Shown one piece after another: positions 11,301-23,697 of a stretch of 64,000 nucleotides of DNA. Origin of the DNA: Marsupella aquatica (Eukaryota; Marchantiophyta); NCBI GenBank assembly GCA_973895155.1, contig OZ316896.1, positions 19,468,001-19,532,000 of the forward strand, read 5' to 3'. Each line of letters opens with the position of its first letter. Positions within the stretch are counted from its first letter, which is position 1. Below the pieces are notes generated by a model. That model had not been told where the DNA came from, did no database searches, and saw nothing but the letters and a program-made list of their open reading frames with translations. Both the position numbers and the translations under genes were made by a program.

Positions 11301-14115
11301 ATCACATTCCGTGAAGGCAGAACGCTAGAATACTAACAGAGGAACCCTGGTAGGCTTGACGTGCTCAATTCCTAAGGAAGCACGTCCTGTGACACGTCGC
11401 ATTCAACGGATACTGTACCAGAAACGTACCCCACGCTAACGTATTAGAAGTTAGCATTAGGTACAAAAACGAGAGCTGACTAGTCAGATTGCGAAGGATG
11501 ACACGATGAGAATGACCGATAAATCTGCCGAATGGTTCCCTGGATCACCTTCGGCGGAGTACTTTACTCGACCCACGCCCAAACTTACTATGATATCCGG
11601 TCATGACATTCTACGGCCGGCACTCTGGCTTCTACAGTTGCATTCCAACAGTAGACGCTCGATCCGTTAGTTCTGCCGCTGTGCCCAAAGAAAGGCTGCG
11701 TGATGCAGATCCGGGCCACATTCACTGTAGAGAAGGGGGCCCACACCAAGGTGTGTCTCCCAAGGCTGGCAATTCAGATCTCCATGCTTCGACTCTCATC
11801 AAAACTTCCACTCTCTTCGATCGCAACGTATCATTCTCGGAGGATCCTCCGATGGGTAGGTCAAATAACACCACCGGAGCGGGACATGAATTCTACTGAA
11901 AGGAATGGCCAGTCGGAGCCAATCAATGAATAGTCTCTAGCAATTTCAGCCACGGGGTATCTCAGCACATCTGTTTGTCCGAACGTCTTCAAAGGGTCGC
12001 ACGAAGACTAGCCTACCATGACAGTTCGGGCTTCAGCCGGAGGCCGCACCTCCTGGTATTGTCTGCCTATCTTCTAAAACAGAAATCGGAGAGGAAGAGA
12101 AAATGCCACGGCAATGCATCAACACGTTATGCCTTCGCTAGAAAAGAACACTTCAACATTCCCAGTCTACTCCAAGCTCCCCAGCAACGCGCCAATAACG
12201 AGACGTAAAAGTTCGGGAAGGAGAGAGATTGATTGGGGTCATGATTACCTAAAGTTCAATTGAATATTGAGATTTGAGAAGGATTATCGACCTTGTAGTA
12301 GACGGTCATCAATACCATGACCCAAATCGCCCGATTCGCAAAGAATGGTACGAAGCTAAATGGTTAGGAAAGAGATTTACCATACCTGACGGTCACAGCC
12401 AAGCCGTGCTCCAGAGCTGGCGGTTGGATAGTAGCGACTTCTGTAATGTTGCTGCCTGTCCTCTTGTTCTCCTCCGTTATCCACCCGTCGACTTCATCCA
12501 GAAACGTCAGGTCTTCAGTCCACTCCGGGGGAAAGGGTGGATATGGCGTCTCCCATGGAAACTGACCCTTCGGACCATCCGGAAAAATAAAACCACTGGA
12601 CTCTAGCGTCCAAGACGACCCCACGAAAGGCTCACACATGAAGCTCGTCAGATTGGTTCGACTCGGCACAAGGAGAACTCTCTGGGTGAGAATTGAGTAC
12701 AACAACGCCGATATAGTCACAATTATCTTGTTCCCAAGTCCTGTGCCATACATTGGGCTCCCAAGAGTAAATTTGCAGCCAGGCACTGTCATATTCCGGA
12801 TGAAGAAGTCGGTAACATTCGATCCAACCTGCAGTAAATCCCACAACCTTGTCCATGAATTCAAAGTCGTCTTCGACATTCTCATACGATCCTTCTTACA
12901 AGTTCTGATATCAAACCAAATCGCTGGTCCTCTGGAACGCACATCCAAGTCTATCAAATACTTCAGAACTGGGTATAAGAATCGCTGAAAGGAAATAAGA
13001 GAGGACATAATTATAACACTATGGCTAGCCTTGGGAGTATCCCCAATGGACATGTCAAGGAAGATGACAGTCTGAGACAATGGCACAAACGAATTTATGG
13101 CCAAAAGGAGGGCTGCAAGACATCTACAACCCAATAGAAGGGAATCTGCGACGCTTGGAAGAGGCAAATTCATGGCTGAGAATCAATCCTGCCCTGCATG
13201 ACTCTATAACTGCTTCGCTCAAATGCCCGATGGAATATACCACTGCAATTCTTACGTTGGAGCAGGTGCGACGAGGGAAGACTAATTTAAACACAAAGGA
13301 GACATAAACTTGGGAACAACAATGCAGAAGGCATGTCCAGAATAGAAAGTTGGAAAGCAGGGGGGAGGCAATGGTTGTCCCACACAAACTACAAACCTCG
13401 GACAATTTTCTCAGCAAGTGCCGAGAAAGACAAGGCCAATGAAGTGCACCGACAACAGTCTGGGCTCACAGTCAAGGTGCAGTGCCCTATCACATTCCTG
13501 GCGTGATATTCTACTTTCTCCACTGGCATTCGGTGAAGAGAGTGTACTCTCGTCATCGATTGAATTAAAGCGATTGAGGGTGATTTATTCCATTTTAAAA
13601 AATCACACATACGAGACTAATGAATTGCATTGTCATTCAAGAACATCACCTACCTTCAGCATACAAGCGCGGTGCAACTTCGAATACTCGGCAAGAACCA
13701 GGTCCAGTGTAGGGTTGGGTGACAGCTCCTTCACATATTTTCTCCGATCATACATGGGCTGAAGCTCCGACCGGCTCCTGCACGGATTTTGTCGGATCCA
13801 TTCCTCCCTCTGAGCAGCTGTGAGATCAGAAGAAACTCCGCCAGAAGCTTTACTGGTCGCTGCTTGGATATCCTCAACCAATTTCCGAACGACGGGAGAC
13901 TCTATGAGATCTAATTGCAACTTGTCTGACACACCAGAAGAGGGCCTCTCGAAGCTTGCCGGTGTCGAAGGAGGCAAGAACCGTCCTTGGAAAATGGGAT
14001 CCCAATCAATAAACACCACGAGAAGAAAGAACGCCAATGAAAGGGATATAGCACATGCGTGTTTGAAATCATTCAGTAGGGACGGCGACAACCACCCTGC
14101 TGTCACCTTTCCCAT
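5325..14115 (-). CDS. FUT-like: Galactoside alpha-1,2-fucosyltransferase-like protein (family GT37), five exons
   Basis: The product resembles plant GT37 enzymes, Golgi type II membrane proteins that move L-fucose from GDP-fucose onto galactose of xyloglucan, arabinogalactan proteins or related wall glycans. I infer exons 14115-13654, 12828-12386, 7846-7505, 6800-6560 and 5705-5325. All introns are GT-AG, all phases agree, and the sum is 1869 nt (622 residues plus stop). The first ATG is at 14115; the frame is open a little further upstream but has no ATG there. Residues 20-36 form a signal anchor, followed by a long stem. Family landmarks are GTGLGNK (182-188), a CEPF-type segment, DQVPWL with a SVPKLF segment in exon 3, RVGIQLR (about 407-414, the donor-site motif), VFIASL in exon 4 and LLVTPASTFG (526-535) in exon 5, then Cys-rich C-terminal sequence. 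The usual GLGNR reads GLGNK. At 622 residues it is longer than the roughly 550 typical of Arabidopsis FUT1, mainly through the stem and loop. The acceptor substrate cannot be read from sequence. Confidence 0.87.
5706..6559 (-). other. Fucosyltransferase intron 4
   Basis: This 854-bp intron has donor CAG|gtcggt and acceptor ctgcag|GTC, phase 0. It contains open frames on both strands around 5877-6194 that mirror each other and look like a fragment of an old repeat. They do not belong to the enzyme. Confidence 0.75.
6801..7504 (-). other. Fucosyltransferase intron 3 with a CT-rich start
   Basis: This 704-bp intron has donor TCCAG|gtacca and acceptor ctgacag|GGAG, phase 2. Just after the donor the transcribed strand has a (CT)n(CG) microsatellite, seen on the plus strand as gagagagcgagagag at about 7470-7497. 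Confidence 0.75.
7847..12385 (-). other. Fucosyltransferase intron 2 (4.5 kb)
   Basis: The donor is TCAG|gtatgg at 12385 and the acceptor tgtgcag|TAGG ends at 7847; the codon split (AG|T) restores the frame. It is several times longer than the other introns of the gene. It holds the 210-bp triplication at 8563-9194 and several unrecognised open frames (for example plus strand 11021-11314 and 11603-11899). An additional small exon in it cannot be excluded, but the frame closes without one. Confidence 0.65.
8563..9194. repeat. Three tandem copies of a 210-bp unit inside a fucosyltransferase intron
   Basis: Units start at 8563, 8773 and 8983. Copies 2 and 3 differ by about one base; copy 1 carries a few more changes. 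Because 210 is a multiple of three, the minus strand is open through all copies (8527-9207, a 70-residue repeat). On the plus strand each unit has a pyrimidine tract ending cctgcacag, then 102 nt, then gtaagt, which is the layout of an exon with good splice sites (8588-8689 in copy 1, repeated at +210). I do not recognise the encoded peptide in any frame. Confidence 0.9.
12829..13653 (-). other. Fucosyltransferase intron 1
   Basis: This 825-bp intron has donor AAG|gtaggt at 13653 and acceptor tactgcag|GTTGG ending at 12829, phase 0. A second, stronger-looking acceptor (ttatttcctttcag) lies upstream near 12987. It would add about 52 residues, but its phase does not match exon 1, so I prefer the downstream site. 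Confidence 0.7.
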
Positions 14116-17100
14116 CTCGAAGGAGACTTTGCGCAACCTGAAATACTGTACTGAATGCCCAGCTTTCAGTTCATCTCATCATTGACGGGAACTGAGGTGC
14201 CTGATCTTGTTGGTGACCGATTGGCCAAAAATTCCCAGTTCACAAATCTCTCTAATGTACTCAACCCAATTTCCAAACCGACCACTGAATCGGTCCAGAG
14301 CCGTCAGAACACACTATCCTTCAAACCATACTGCGAAGTTCAATAAAACCATCCCTAAAAAGTCTAGCTCCTCTGTCCTCGACCACCTTTAGGCAGAAGA
14401 TCAGCAAACCTCCTTGAGTAGGAGCAAAACCCTACTCCTCTAATAAGAACATAATTCTCCTCGTCAACGCCATCGTACCACATTCGTTCCCTCATTCCAC
14501 AAACCCTGCATACAACGACTCCAGGAATTCCCCCTCGAACGTCTCTCTGCACCTCAAACGAATAGATGGCATGGCTCCGAGTCTGTCCTCTCCCAACGAC
14601 GCCTCATGGACACATCAATTTCTTCACTGGGCAAATTGGAGACCACACGTCCGTCCACTCCAGTCTTCCGCCTTCACAATCCAGGCCACAAAGGTGGAAG
14701 GTCTTAGCCCATTGTACATGGCCCAAACAAGATTATCACCATGCAACATGCTCATGGAACACCCCTAAGAAAATTGACCCTGCACATTTCTTGTGAAGCA
14801 CTCCGAGGGATAGATAAGCTGCCAATATCCGTCTCGGAATTGAGCAGCAGGCGGTAGCTACAAACCTGGGACGACCTCGGCTGTCCATTCCAAGACGACA
14901 CAGCGAGAACACGTCAAGCTTCGGACGAAATTACCCACCAACTGAAGCAATGTGCGATCTACGGGGCCTTGCAGGCTTTCAGAGGAGGATGAACAGGATA
15001 TCCGGCTTGGACTTCCAAATATAAGCTACAGCATGGTGGTCTCGCATTAAATGGAAACAATAGATCCCTTCACCTATCGCTTCGCTACCACAATCTTCAA
15101 ATCTAGAACGAAAGAACTTGATGCAGCCGCCCGCTTGCCCGCCCGTCATAGCCACAAAGCGATCGTCTACCTCCCGTTCCGTTTCCGATGCAGATCGCTG
15201 ACAACTCACCGATCTACTCGACCTACACAACATCTAGGGTACCATGAAAAACGACACCCGAGCAAACAATCGGTACAACGCGACAAGAGCAAATTACAAA
15301 ATCGCGCACACAAATAGGATCCCCGAACCGGTCAGCCATAGACATTAATGCGAGCTGCCAAGCTCCGCTCAGTACTGTTGCTCAAGAAATGACACTCATC
15401 CATCAATATTCGCAGGTTTGTGCATCCACTCGCACCCGTACCTCAATGGACAGGCAGACAGAGAGACGCAGCTCGACGATGTCTGCTCCGGCGCTCCCCT
15501 TTCTCTCTCGGTTCCCCTGTCTCCCTCCCGTATGCTCTGCTGCACACGAAGAGTGACAGAACCCGTAGCTCAGAAACGTCACCTCGTGGTCGGGTGTGTG
15601 AAGTGGAGGCAGAGAGTGAACGACTGAGACACGGATCACTCAACTTGGACAGAGAACTGTTTCTAATTGAAAACAAAGGAAACTAGGTGGTATCAAAATT
15701 GACTGGCAATGAGTTGGGGGTGACGGAAGGCAAAAATGTAGATAGATTGGTGTCTAATCGGAAGTGGAAGTTTTGATAATTTGATGCCAGTACATGTGCC
15801 ACGTTTGACTTCGGGACAGATGTGGACGAAATAACATTTCTGTCTCCCACAAATGTGAGGGAAATTACTTAAAGGGAAATTGTCTCTCAAACATGTGAAA
15901 ATTCATGTGAAGAATATCGGTCTTCGCCGAGGAAAACACATGAAGCACGCACGTGTGGAAGATGAAGATGAACGGGTGCCAATCGCACGCCAGGATGAAG
16001 TCGATTGTCACCGAAGTGGAACGACCTTCCGCTGACTGGCGGAATGAGACGACGGCTGCTACCCGGCTCTCGCTCTTGCCTCTTTCTACCTCCAGCAGCT
16101 GATGACCCATTCTTCGCCCTCCCCCGTCAAACGCGGCGGTGGATCGATGACAGGGAAAAGGGTTTTCTACTCCACCAGTCCATCACGCGACCGTATGTGA
16201 CAGACACCAGACTGGACTGCTACTGCTGGGTCACTGCTGCTCCTACTAAAGCTCGATCCTCCCTGATTTTCTCTCCCTAAACTTCCTCTCCTTTGCTCCA
16301 GCCTCTGCTCTCTGTCTCATCAGCTCAGCTGAAGGTGGTCCCGGAAGGGAATATACAATATTGCCTTCTCCACGATACCTGGCTCTGCGGCGCAATCTCC
16401 AGCTCCAATCCAGCAGAGAGAGCTCTAAGTGTTCGGGAGCTTGCTTTTGCTGGTGAAAAAGCTAAACAACACAGCCAAGGGGGTGGGGGAGGAGTGCTAC
16501 ACTGCTACTGCACTGATCAAGGCATGATGATCATGGATTGATTTGTAATAAGCAACAGATTTCGGGAAGGGAAACTCGGGAAGCAAAGTACATGTGATGC
16601 ATGCCCCCGCCACCCACAGCTTGTCGTGGAGGAACGAAGTGCCCGCTGCTGCTGGCCCAGCTGCCACATCATGGTGCCCTTTCGCTGCCCTGCCGTTCCC
16701 TGCCCTGGCCTGCTTCGCCGCCTCAAACCACTGGACTCGGGAGACTTGAGGCAGGCAGAGATGTCGAGAACCACCATTTGAGCTGTTCTTCGCTCCTGTC
16801 CAAGAAACAGAGTTGTACGAGACTACGAGTGGCCAGAATGATTTTTTTTTCTTTTCCTTTTCCGGTTTTTAATTACATTGCCCCACTAAAGATGGATTGA
16901 ATTTACAGTACTCCCGCTATTTTTGTTTTATTTGCAAACATATGTCACGGTTTGTGTATATGGCTCTTATCATCCATATACTGAATAGTGGTATTTTTAT
17001 AGATACAAAAAAAAACTATCAATTAAAATGTTTTTAGTGATAAAGTACTTAGAAATTGTTTCTTTTGTTTTTCTCGTTTCCTCTCTCTCTCTTATGTTTC

Positions 17101-17160
17101 TCTTATGTTTGCTTTCAAAACTGAAAGCAAGCCCACCAAGGGAGGATAGATAGACGTCCT
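14116..17160. other. Upstream of the fucosyltransferase, no recognisable gene
   Basis: The first part should hold the promoter and 5' UTR of the minus-strand fucosyltransferase gene, but no clear TATA box stands out. A minus-strand open frame at about 14364-14570 encodes a basic peptide with a CRVC pair and many Tyr and Gly residues; I do not recognise it. Between 15.4 and 16.9 kb the base composition is more GC-rich, with open frames in several registers that overlap on both strands, as expected for non-coding GC-rich sequence. Confidence 0.45.
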
Positions 17161-17172
17161 GGTCTGGAGCAT

Positions 17173-17870
17173 GCCATATTTTCTCTATTAAAAGATCTTT
17201 ATGAATTACATTCACAAAGACACCATACAAGAGGGTGCCCATATTTTCTCCATTGGAAGATATTTAGGAATTTCATTTACAAAGACACCTTACAAGAGGG
17301 TGGCCATATTTTCTGTATTGGAAGATCTTTATGAATTCCAGTCACAAAGACACCATACAAGAGGGTGGCCAGAACTCTTTTTCTTTCTTTCTTAGTCTTG
17401 AAAGATAAAGATTATCATACAAGAGGGCTGCCAAAAGGGCAACGCCAGGGGGACTCTTCTTCTTCTTCTTTTGGCCTTGAAGGATCTTTTTTAGTACCAT
17501 TCATAAAGACAGCATACAAGAGAGTTGCCCAAAGGGCACCATAGGGGGAATTTTCTTTTTCTCCTTTCTTTGTTTTGAAAAATCTTTTTGAATATCATTC
17601 ACAAGACAGCATACAACAGGGCTGCCCGAAGGGCAGCATCAGGGGGTACCTTTCTTCCAGTTTTACCCTTGAAAATTATTTTTGAATATTATTCACAAAG
17701 ATAGCATGCAACAGGGCAATCCAAAGGGCAACAGCAGGGTTTTTTTTTTTCCTTTCATTTTTTGCCTTGACACGTCGTTTACAAAGACAGCATATAACAG
17801 GGTGACCCAAAGGGCAACAGCAGGGGGACCAAACAGTTGGTAGTGCCAAACAAGAAGGGGGGGAGGGGAC
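17173..17870. repeat. Degenerate tandem array, 65-bp then roughly 90-bp units
   Basis: Three good 65-bp units start at 17173, 17238 and 17303 (ccatattttct, gaagatctttatgaat, cacaaagacacc, acaagagggtg). They grade into about five longer, more diverged units to 17870, each carrying a version of acagcatacaacagggctgcc followed by aaagggcaacagcaggggg and a pyrimidine-rich spacer. About eight copies of the core are visible. Confidence 0.8.
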
Positions 17871-19281
17871 GGCACCAGGACAGCTAGCCACCAGTGGCCA
17901 GAACATTGTGTTTTCTACACGCAAATTTTAGCCAAAGTCTTCCCCAACATTTGTGCTGGCTATTAATTAAACCACAGCTTCCTCTTTAAAGTTCTCACGG
18001 GGTTACCTTTACCCATTGTATAGTTTTGTGAGATTTTTAGTATCAGTGTTGTCTCATTACCTCATTAGAGGGGGCTATCAATGGCTCAAATTGAGATATT
18101 TCCGATAGCTATGTTCCACAACAAACCACATCTGAAAATAGTTCAGATTTGTGGAAAATTACCCCCAAAATGGCTCCTAAGATGGAAAGTGACCAAAACT
18201 TCCTGTATAAAGTACTCTAGGTAACGTACTACTACTCTCACATATTAGTAAAGAGCATATCATATAATGTGTGAATTTTGACCCATCATTAATTCACCAT
18301 AGGGGATGATGGGTGGGTCAATCCGCATCTAAAAGTAGTTCATAGTTATATATAGAAATCCCCACCCAAAAAGTGACTATCCTATGATCTGAAGTGAGTG
18401 GGAGTCTGGGAGAGCCTGCGGGATAGGTCCATCATATGGGGTAGGTCCATTATTTAGCTAGGCAGATGAACATTGGCGGTTAGTGGCAGGGCCTTTTATA
18501 AGTGGCAGCTGAGTTATACAAGGAAAAAATCCCAAAATCTGTCATGCTATTACCTTACTCAATTTACCCAAGTTGCTAGATCTGCCAGTTATCCTGAAAC
18601 TGTGATCGAATGATGTAGATTCTATGTGTGAGATATGACTACCTTAGTATAGGGCTAACTAGATCTCCATCGGATCACAATGACTTGCCACCTCACCCAT
18701 CGCACCCCAGCAAACAGAACCTTAAGCCCAGGATTTTGCACTTACATGTGGCTTGCACTACATGATACACTGGATGAGAAGTGCAGAGTCTTATGGATAC
18801 TTCAGCAGTTTTCATAGACAGTCATGGGCCTATGTATATTATCAGTCTCTAGAAGCTGTCATCTTGTGTTTAGGATTGTGCATCGCCCTAAACCCTGTCT
18901 ACTATCTTTTTGTTTTGTAGGGTGAACTTTACTTATGGTCTCCTCTCATGCATACGACATCTTTTGCAGTCGGCTCCATAAAACCAACAAAGTTGAATTC
19001 CCACTTGATCCCAGGCAGACTAAAAAAGAACCACAGTTAAAATATGGCTATAAACCCCTGTCTCTTATCTCATAGCAACATATACTCTATTTAACGTTGT
19101 ATACACTTACATGCTGTCACTTACAAAAGACCTTATTGCACTTAATAAAATTTCAAAGCTGTTGGGGAAAAATAATTTGATACTTTTCCCTTTTTTTTCT
19201 TGCAGGGCAGGAATGTTAATGCATAGTGTTGGCTGACCATCACTGAATTATTTGATTGGAGCTGGTATCAATACAATAATA
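17871..19281. other. Intergenic, AT-rich, no gene seen
   Basis: No open frame worth reporting occurs on either strand and no coding similarity is apparent. Confidence 0.5.
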
Positions 19282-19467
19282 TAGCATTGGTGTGGCATTC
19301 CAGCCTCAGCAATATCTAACAGCTTGTAAAAACATAGCCTTGGTGTGACATTCCAACCTCAGCAATTCCTAACAACATGTTAAAAAGGGAGCCTTGATGT
19401 GATATTCCAACCTTGGCAATTCCTGAAAGCTTATAAAAATATAGCCTGTTTGTGACAGTCCAACCAG
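19282..19467. repeat. 53-bp tandem repeat, about 3.5 copies
   Basis: Units begin near 19282, 19335, 19389 and 19442. Each has the form tagccttggtgtgacattcc, then aacctcagcaattcctaac, then a short Lys-codon-like A-rich spacer. The copies are roughly 75-85% alike. Confidence 0.8.
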
Positions 19468-19839
19468 TGTTTTTTCAAGTGGTAAAATTTAGGCAAATTC
19501 AGTTTTTAAAAATTTTTAAATACCTGTTTATTAGAAAAGCCACTGCGGCAAAGACCAGCGAGGCAGACATCAAACCACACAAAGGGCCACACACACCTCA
19601 AACGGCGACAAAACTCCAGCAGCCACCCCACCAGTACACAAGGTCACCTCGTAAAGAGGGGCCAATGGGGGAGAAAGCACAAAAAATCTAAGCTGTACAA
19701 TAGACAAACAAGGCACCACTGGATTGAACAGGGCTCTAACAGTAAAGAGTGGTAAACAGGCAAATTCAGTGAAAAGTTAGTGATGGAAAGAAAATTAGCA
19801 TGGCTATTTGTCTTCAATTGGGGAGTTCCCCCCAGTAGC

Positions 19840-20015
19840 ACCAGACCCCATTAGCCAGAACCTACGGTTTATCCTTAAATTCACTGAGGTCTGACAATCA
19901 AAGACTAATCTAGGAAATTGGATAAGGAATGTAGCCTTCACACCAGGTGACACTTTATGGTCTCCTTTACACAAGGAGAAAGTTATTGGCCACTTTGGCT
20001 AGAAAACAAACCTTA
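19840..20015. repeat. Dispersed repeat family A, copy 1
   Basis: The stretch starts accccattagccagaacc and later has ggccactttggctagaaaac and accttaaaagttac. The same order of motifs recurs at 26822-26985, and a shorter, weaker copy lies near 49143-49200. No coding capacity is visible. It may be a non-autonomous element, since all three copies run in the same direction. Confidence 0.5.
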
Positions 20016-21370
20016 AAAGTTACCCTGATTCCAACCTCATCGATCTTGGAGGCTCTTTGCATGCTGTCCTGACATTGAAAAGGCCTCACAGATGTTAACT
20101 TATAAGCAAACCATTCCCCCTTTCGGCCTGTTTGGCCTGGCACCTTTGAGCTGCCATAGCTCATGCGTCCCATCTGTTCTCCTACCATACAACTCAGATT
20201 AGGTCTGTCCAACTGCCCAACTGTCTACTGCAGTCAACAACAACGTCCCCTTCCTGATCTTTGGGTCCTTCTGTTCCTCGTGACCACTTGGAGTGCATTT
20301 TCTTTTGGTTCCTTCCTTTTTTTTCCCTTTCCTTTCTGGCTTGCACCCTTTTTGGATGCTGCCCTCATCTATGGCTTTTGGCTCCCATTTTTGGTAACTT
20401 GGCTTTACTGATGTCCCCCTGATCCAAATCCTTTGCTCTTTTTGAAGCAACCTGGGTATAAATAAAGGCACCAACACAAAAATATAAATCAAGAACTATA
20501 ATAGTATGTTGCGACTTTTTTTGCCGTGGTAGTCTTTTGAATTTCAAGGCCCCAAAACAAAAATTTGACAAAGAGAAGAAATAAACCAAAAAACCATTAC
20601 ATTTAGCCGTGAAGAAAGGAGTGACACCCTTTCCCAAGCAAGAAAAGTGAGCTGCCAAAGATGCACAAGAATCAAGTCATCATCCATGCATATAAACTTT
20701 AGTTTTAGGGTTTTTATTACTTGAAAACTTTGAGTGTGATATGGGACCTCCCTTGGAGTGAGCCGCCGAGATCCTCAGGCCTTTGACTATCTGGACCAGG
20801 AAGGCAAGCTCTCAGCAACATGATGCAGCAACTGTTGTGCCCATTGTTGATCTCTATGCATCTTTGCTTGAGACCCCACTTGTGCAGGTTTCTTCTTTGC
20901 CAAGTCACCTCTTGTTGAAAATAACTACATGTATGCTTCAAAATATTTCACCTTTGGAGCTAGGGAGTACGTCTTTCCAAAAGTCCTTTGCACTTCTCTT
21001 CATGAAAAGAATGTGAGTCATGAACCTCCAACAAAGCGCCTTTTCAAGCCTGACCTCAGCACTATGGGGTTTCCTGTTCTACTATCAAGCTCTACACCCT
21101 TATATGATCTGGTACACAGACTTCTAACACAAGGAAAACATTTCAAGGGGTCCCAATTGTCACAAATGAAAATATGTAGCTTGAGGGGTCGACTACAGAA
21201 ATCCATAAGGATGAAGTGCAAGAAAAATAGGTACATTCGAGGATAAGAAGTAAAGAAGGTGGTGTTTGTTATTTGTGATCAAAATATAATGTAGAAACTA
21301 ATTTTACAGATCAGTATATATTATGGAATGTTTGCAAACTATATGTGTAAACTACCTTCTTTTACGCGCA
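20016..21370. other. Intergenic, no recognisable gene
   Basis: Open frames of 60-105 codons occur on both strands, overlapping each other, with no family resemblance and no convincing splice structure. Confidence 0.45.
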
Positions 21371-21480
21371 AAGAGGCATGGTTGTGGGATAGCTCACTTG
21401 AGTGGAGACTGATAAGTCTTGGGTTCAACTATATTCATTTGACTGACTGTTTTCCATCTAGGGGATTTTCACCTGGCTAG
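21371..21480 (+). mobile_element. Possible tRNA-derived SINE fragment
   Basis: A box-A-like segment (tagctcacttgagtgg, about 21390-21405) is followed after a tRNA-like spacing by a box-B-like segment (gggttcaacta, 21421-21431). This is the internal RNA polymerase III promoter layout of tRNA-derived SINEs. It cannot be a working tRNA, as no acceptor stem closes. A similar, more decayed piece lies at about 26214-26330. Confidence 0.35.
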
Positions 21481-23697
21481 GGGTCCATAAACTTAGCATA
21501 TACCTATTGAAAACCCAAATAAATGGCAGAAGGCTTTCTATTTGAATAGACTGTCCACAGGGTGCATTACCGGAATAGAATGCCAGTGCCTCAAGTGGTT
21601 TGGGGGAAGAAGGGTACTCTAGGTCATGCACTTGTCTGAGAAGAGCACAGTGCAGTTTTTCAGAAGTGCAATACCCTAAAATCCTGCATTGTTGAAAATA
21701 TTGGACACTGTCTGGCGACTGTACTCTCATCTTGACCTGGTATTGGGACTTGAATGGGAGGCATAATTATTTTAAAAATTGAATCAGCATATGCACATTC
21801 GCATTCATAACCCATCAAAAGGTCATGGTGGTTGGTGCTTGTGTTTGACTTGTTTATAGGTACGAGGAAGCTATTTTGACACCACGTCTGAAATGTAACA
21901 ATCACGAACGATTGTCCTTCCCTGCATTCTTTTTGCTTTTTGTTTGGTTAGGGAAAAGGGCACAGAGACCCACCACTTTACATGCATATATCATGACACA
22001 GTACAACATTAAAAAAATCCCTTACTTTAGAGACATTTGTTGCTGTAGTAAAGTTGGCACAAACTCTGGCTGAAAATTGTACATTTGTCTCGTTCACCAT
22101 TTTCTTCTTCATGACTGTACACAATAACTCAAGCGGATGAGTGCTGGCTGCTCTCAATCCATGACTGAGCTTTGAATCCTTTGATCTACTACTGTAACTT
22201 TATGTCAGTTCATGAGTGAGTTCGAGCCTGAAAAAACAAGTTCTGTCGTCAGCGTCTATCTTTGTCCAGCTGTTGTTTGTCAATTCCAGACGTCTAGAAC
22301 CAGCCTTCCCCAGAGGAGACTTCTCCCCCGGGGACTAATAATTTAGTTCGTCGTGATCTGTATAGTAGTATATAGATTCAGAGTTCGCTGTCTGGAGTAG
22401 TAACCTGACTTGTGATAATGGGACGGAGTAACGGCAGGCATCTTCAAGATTCCTTGACTGCGATGTAAGATAGAATGATGGAAGGAGAGAGAGCTGCACT
22501 AGTCTACGTTTGGAATTTGGAGATCTGGCTGATCTGCAATCAGTCGAGTTCCAGGATTCTTATTCAATCTCTGGATGGCTGGATCCTCTTGCAGCCATCC
22601 GCACAGTACTCACTCAGGCAGGTGTACGGTAGTCGAAATATGGCAACAGAAACTTGTTGAATTGAAAGAGCTACAGTTAACAGATTCTTCGGAGAGGAAT
22701 CACACGATGTTGTAACTTTTACGATGTACTGTGGAGTATCGTCCACAGCACAGCCATCCCTCGAGCTACAGTGTGGAGTGCCTGGCATCGCGGTATCCTC
22801 TCCACTACAGTGCCAAGCTCGTCGGCTTCGCATGGCCTGGATTGACGGGCACCCCACTGTCTCGGCTCCGCTCCACGGGCACGTTCGGGATTTGTGTGCG
22901 TTTTAACGGTACAGAATTTATGGGGTAGCCGACATCAATGCAGTTTAGAGCTTCGCATTTTGCTCCTGCTCCCCGAAAAGTGTGAAGAGCACCACCCTTG
23001 TAGAATTTCGGCAGAAATTCGGAATTCGGAATTCCCACAGGAGATTCTCAAATCTCGGGCTGCTAGATTGGCGGACCGCGCACACGGGGAGTGTCTAAGT
23101 GTGCCCTCACTACTCTGGACCCACAGCTTCTTGACCTCAGAGCGTCAGTCTCCACTGTCTTTGCGGCTAGTATTATCGTCGAGAGTACTTATCCAGAAAT
23201 TGGGTGACTTCCATCACTCTACGGCTATTCTATCGATGAATCGTCGTCCTTCGTCGGTCGGGAACTCAGGATGGGCACGAAAAGTCCGCCCAGAATGAGT
23301 GGGGCTGTGGACACCGGTCAATAATGACTCACTTTGTAGGCTAAGCGTGCGGGAACAAGCTTTTTGCGTCCAGAACGCAGGGCGAGGCTGGTGGGCGACC
23401 TTAGGTTGCCTTTTCTGCAGGGTTTTTTAAAATTCTTTTTAACTGCTCTTGAAAACTGGCGGTTGGCACAGAATCGGTCTCCATCTGGCACTTTCGGTGG
23501 AACGATTTTTTAAAGTTTTCTTTTTAAGGATTTAGGTAGTACTTGGCAGGACGTTCGTCAGTCTGGCACCCAACGGCAATAATTTTGTCTGGACACTTAT
23601 AAAGTGCTATGCAAAGCTAGATTTTCAAGCTACCCTATCTTTTGAGTGATTCTAGCTGATACGAGTGTAAGTATTAATGAGTGGAATGGAGCAGAGA
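21481..23697. other. Intergenic, no recognisable gene
   Basis: The longest open frame (plus, 22894-23298, 134 codons) has no recognisable domain and sits in a locally GC-richer patch with open frames on the other strand. I see no supported gene. Confidence 0.45.

Noticed and set aside
12987-13173. A longer fucosyltransferase exon 2 using the strong acceptor near 12987.
   Set aside because: The phase does not match exon 1, and the added residues have no counterpart between the HRAC-type and GLGN motifs of the family.
21389-21431. A tRNA gene.
   Set aside because: Box A and B are present but the acceptor and anticodon stems do not form; a SINE-like fragment fits better.
22894-23298. A 134-codon plus-strand frame as a gene.
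   Set aside because: There is no recognisable domain, no splice context and no codon pattern setting it apart from overlapping frames; it is not supported.
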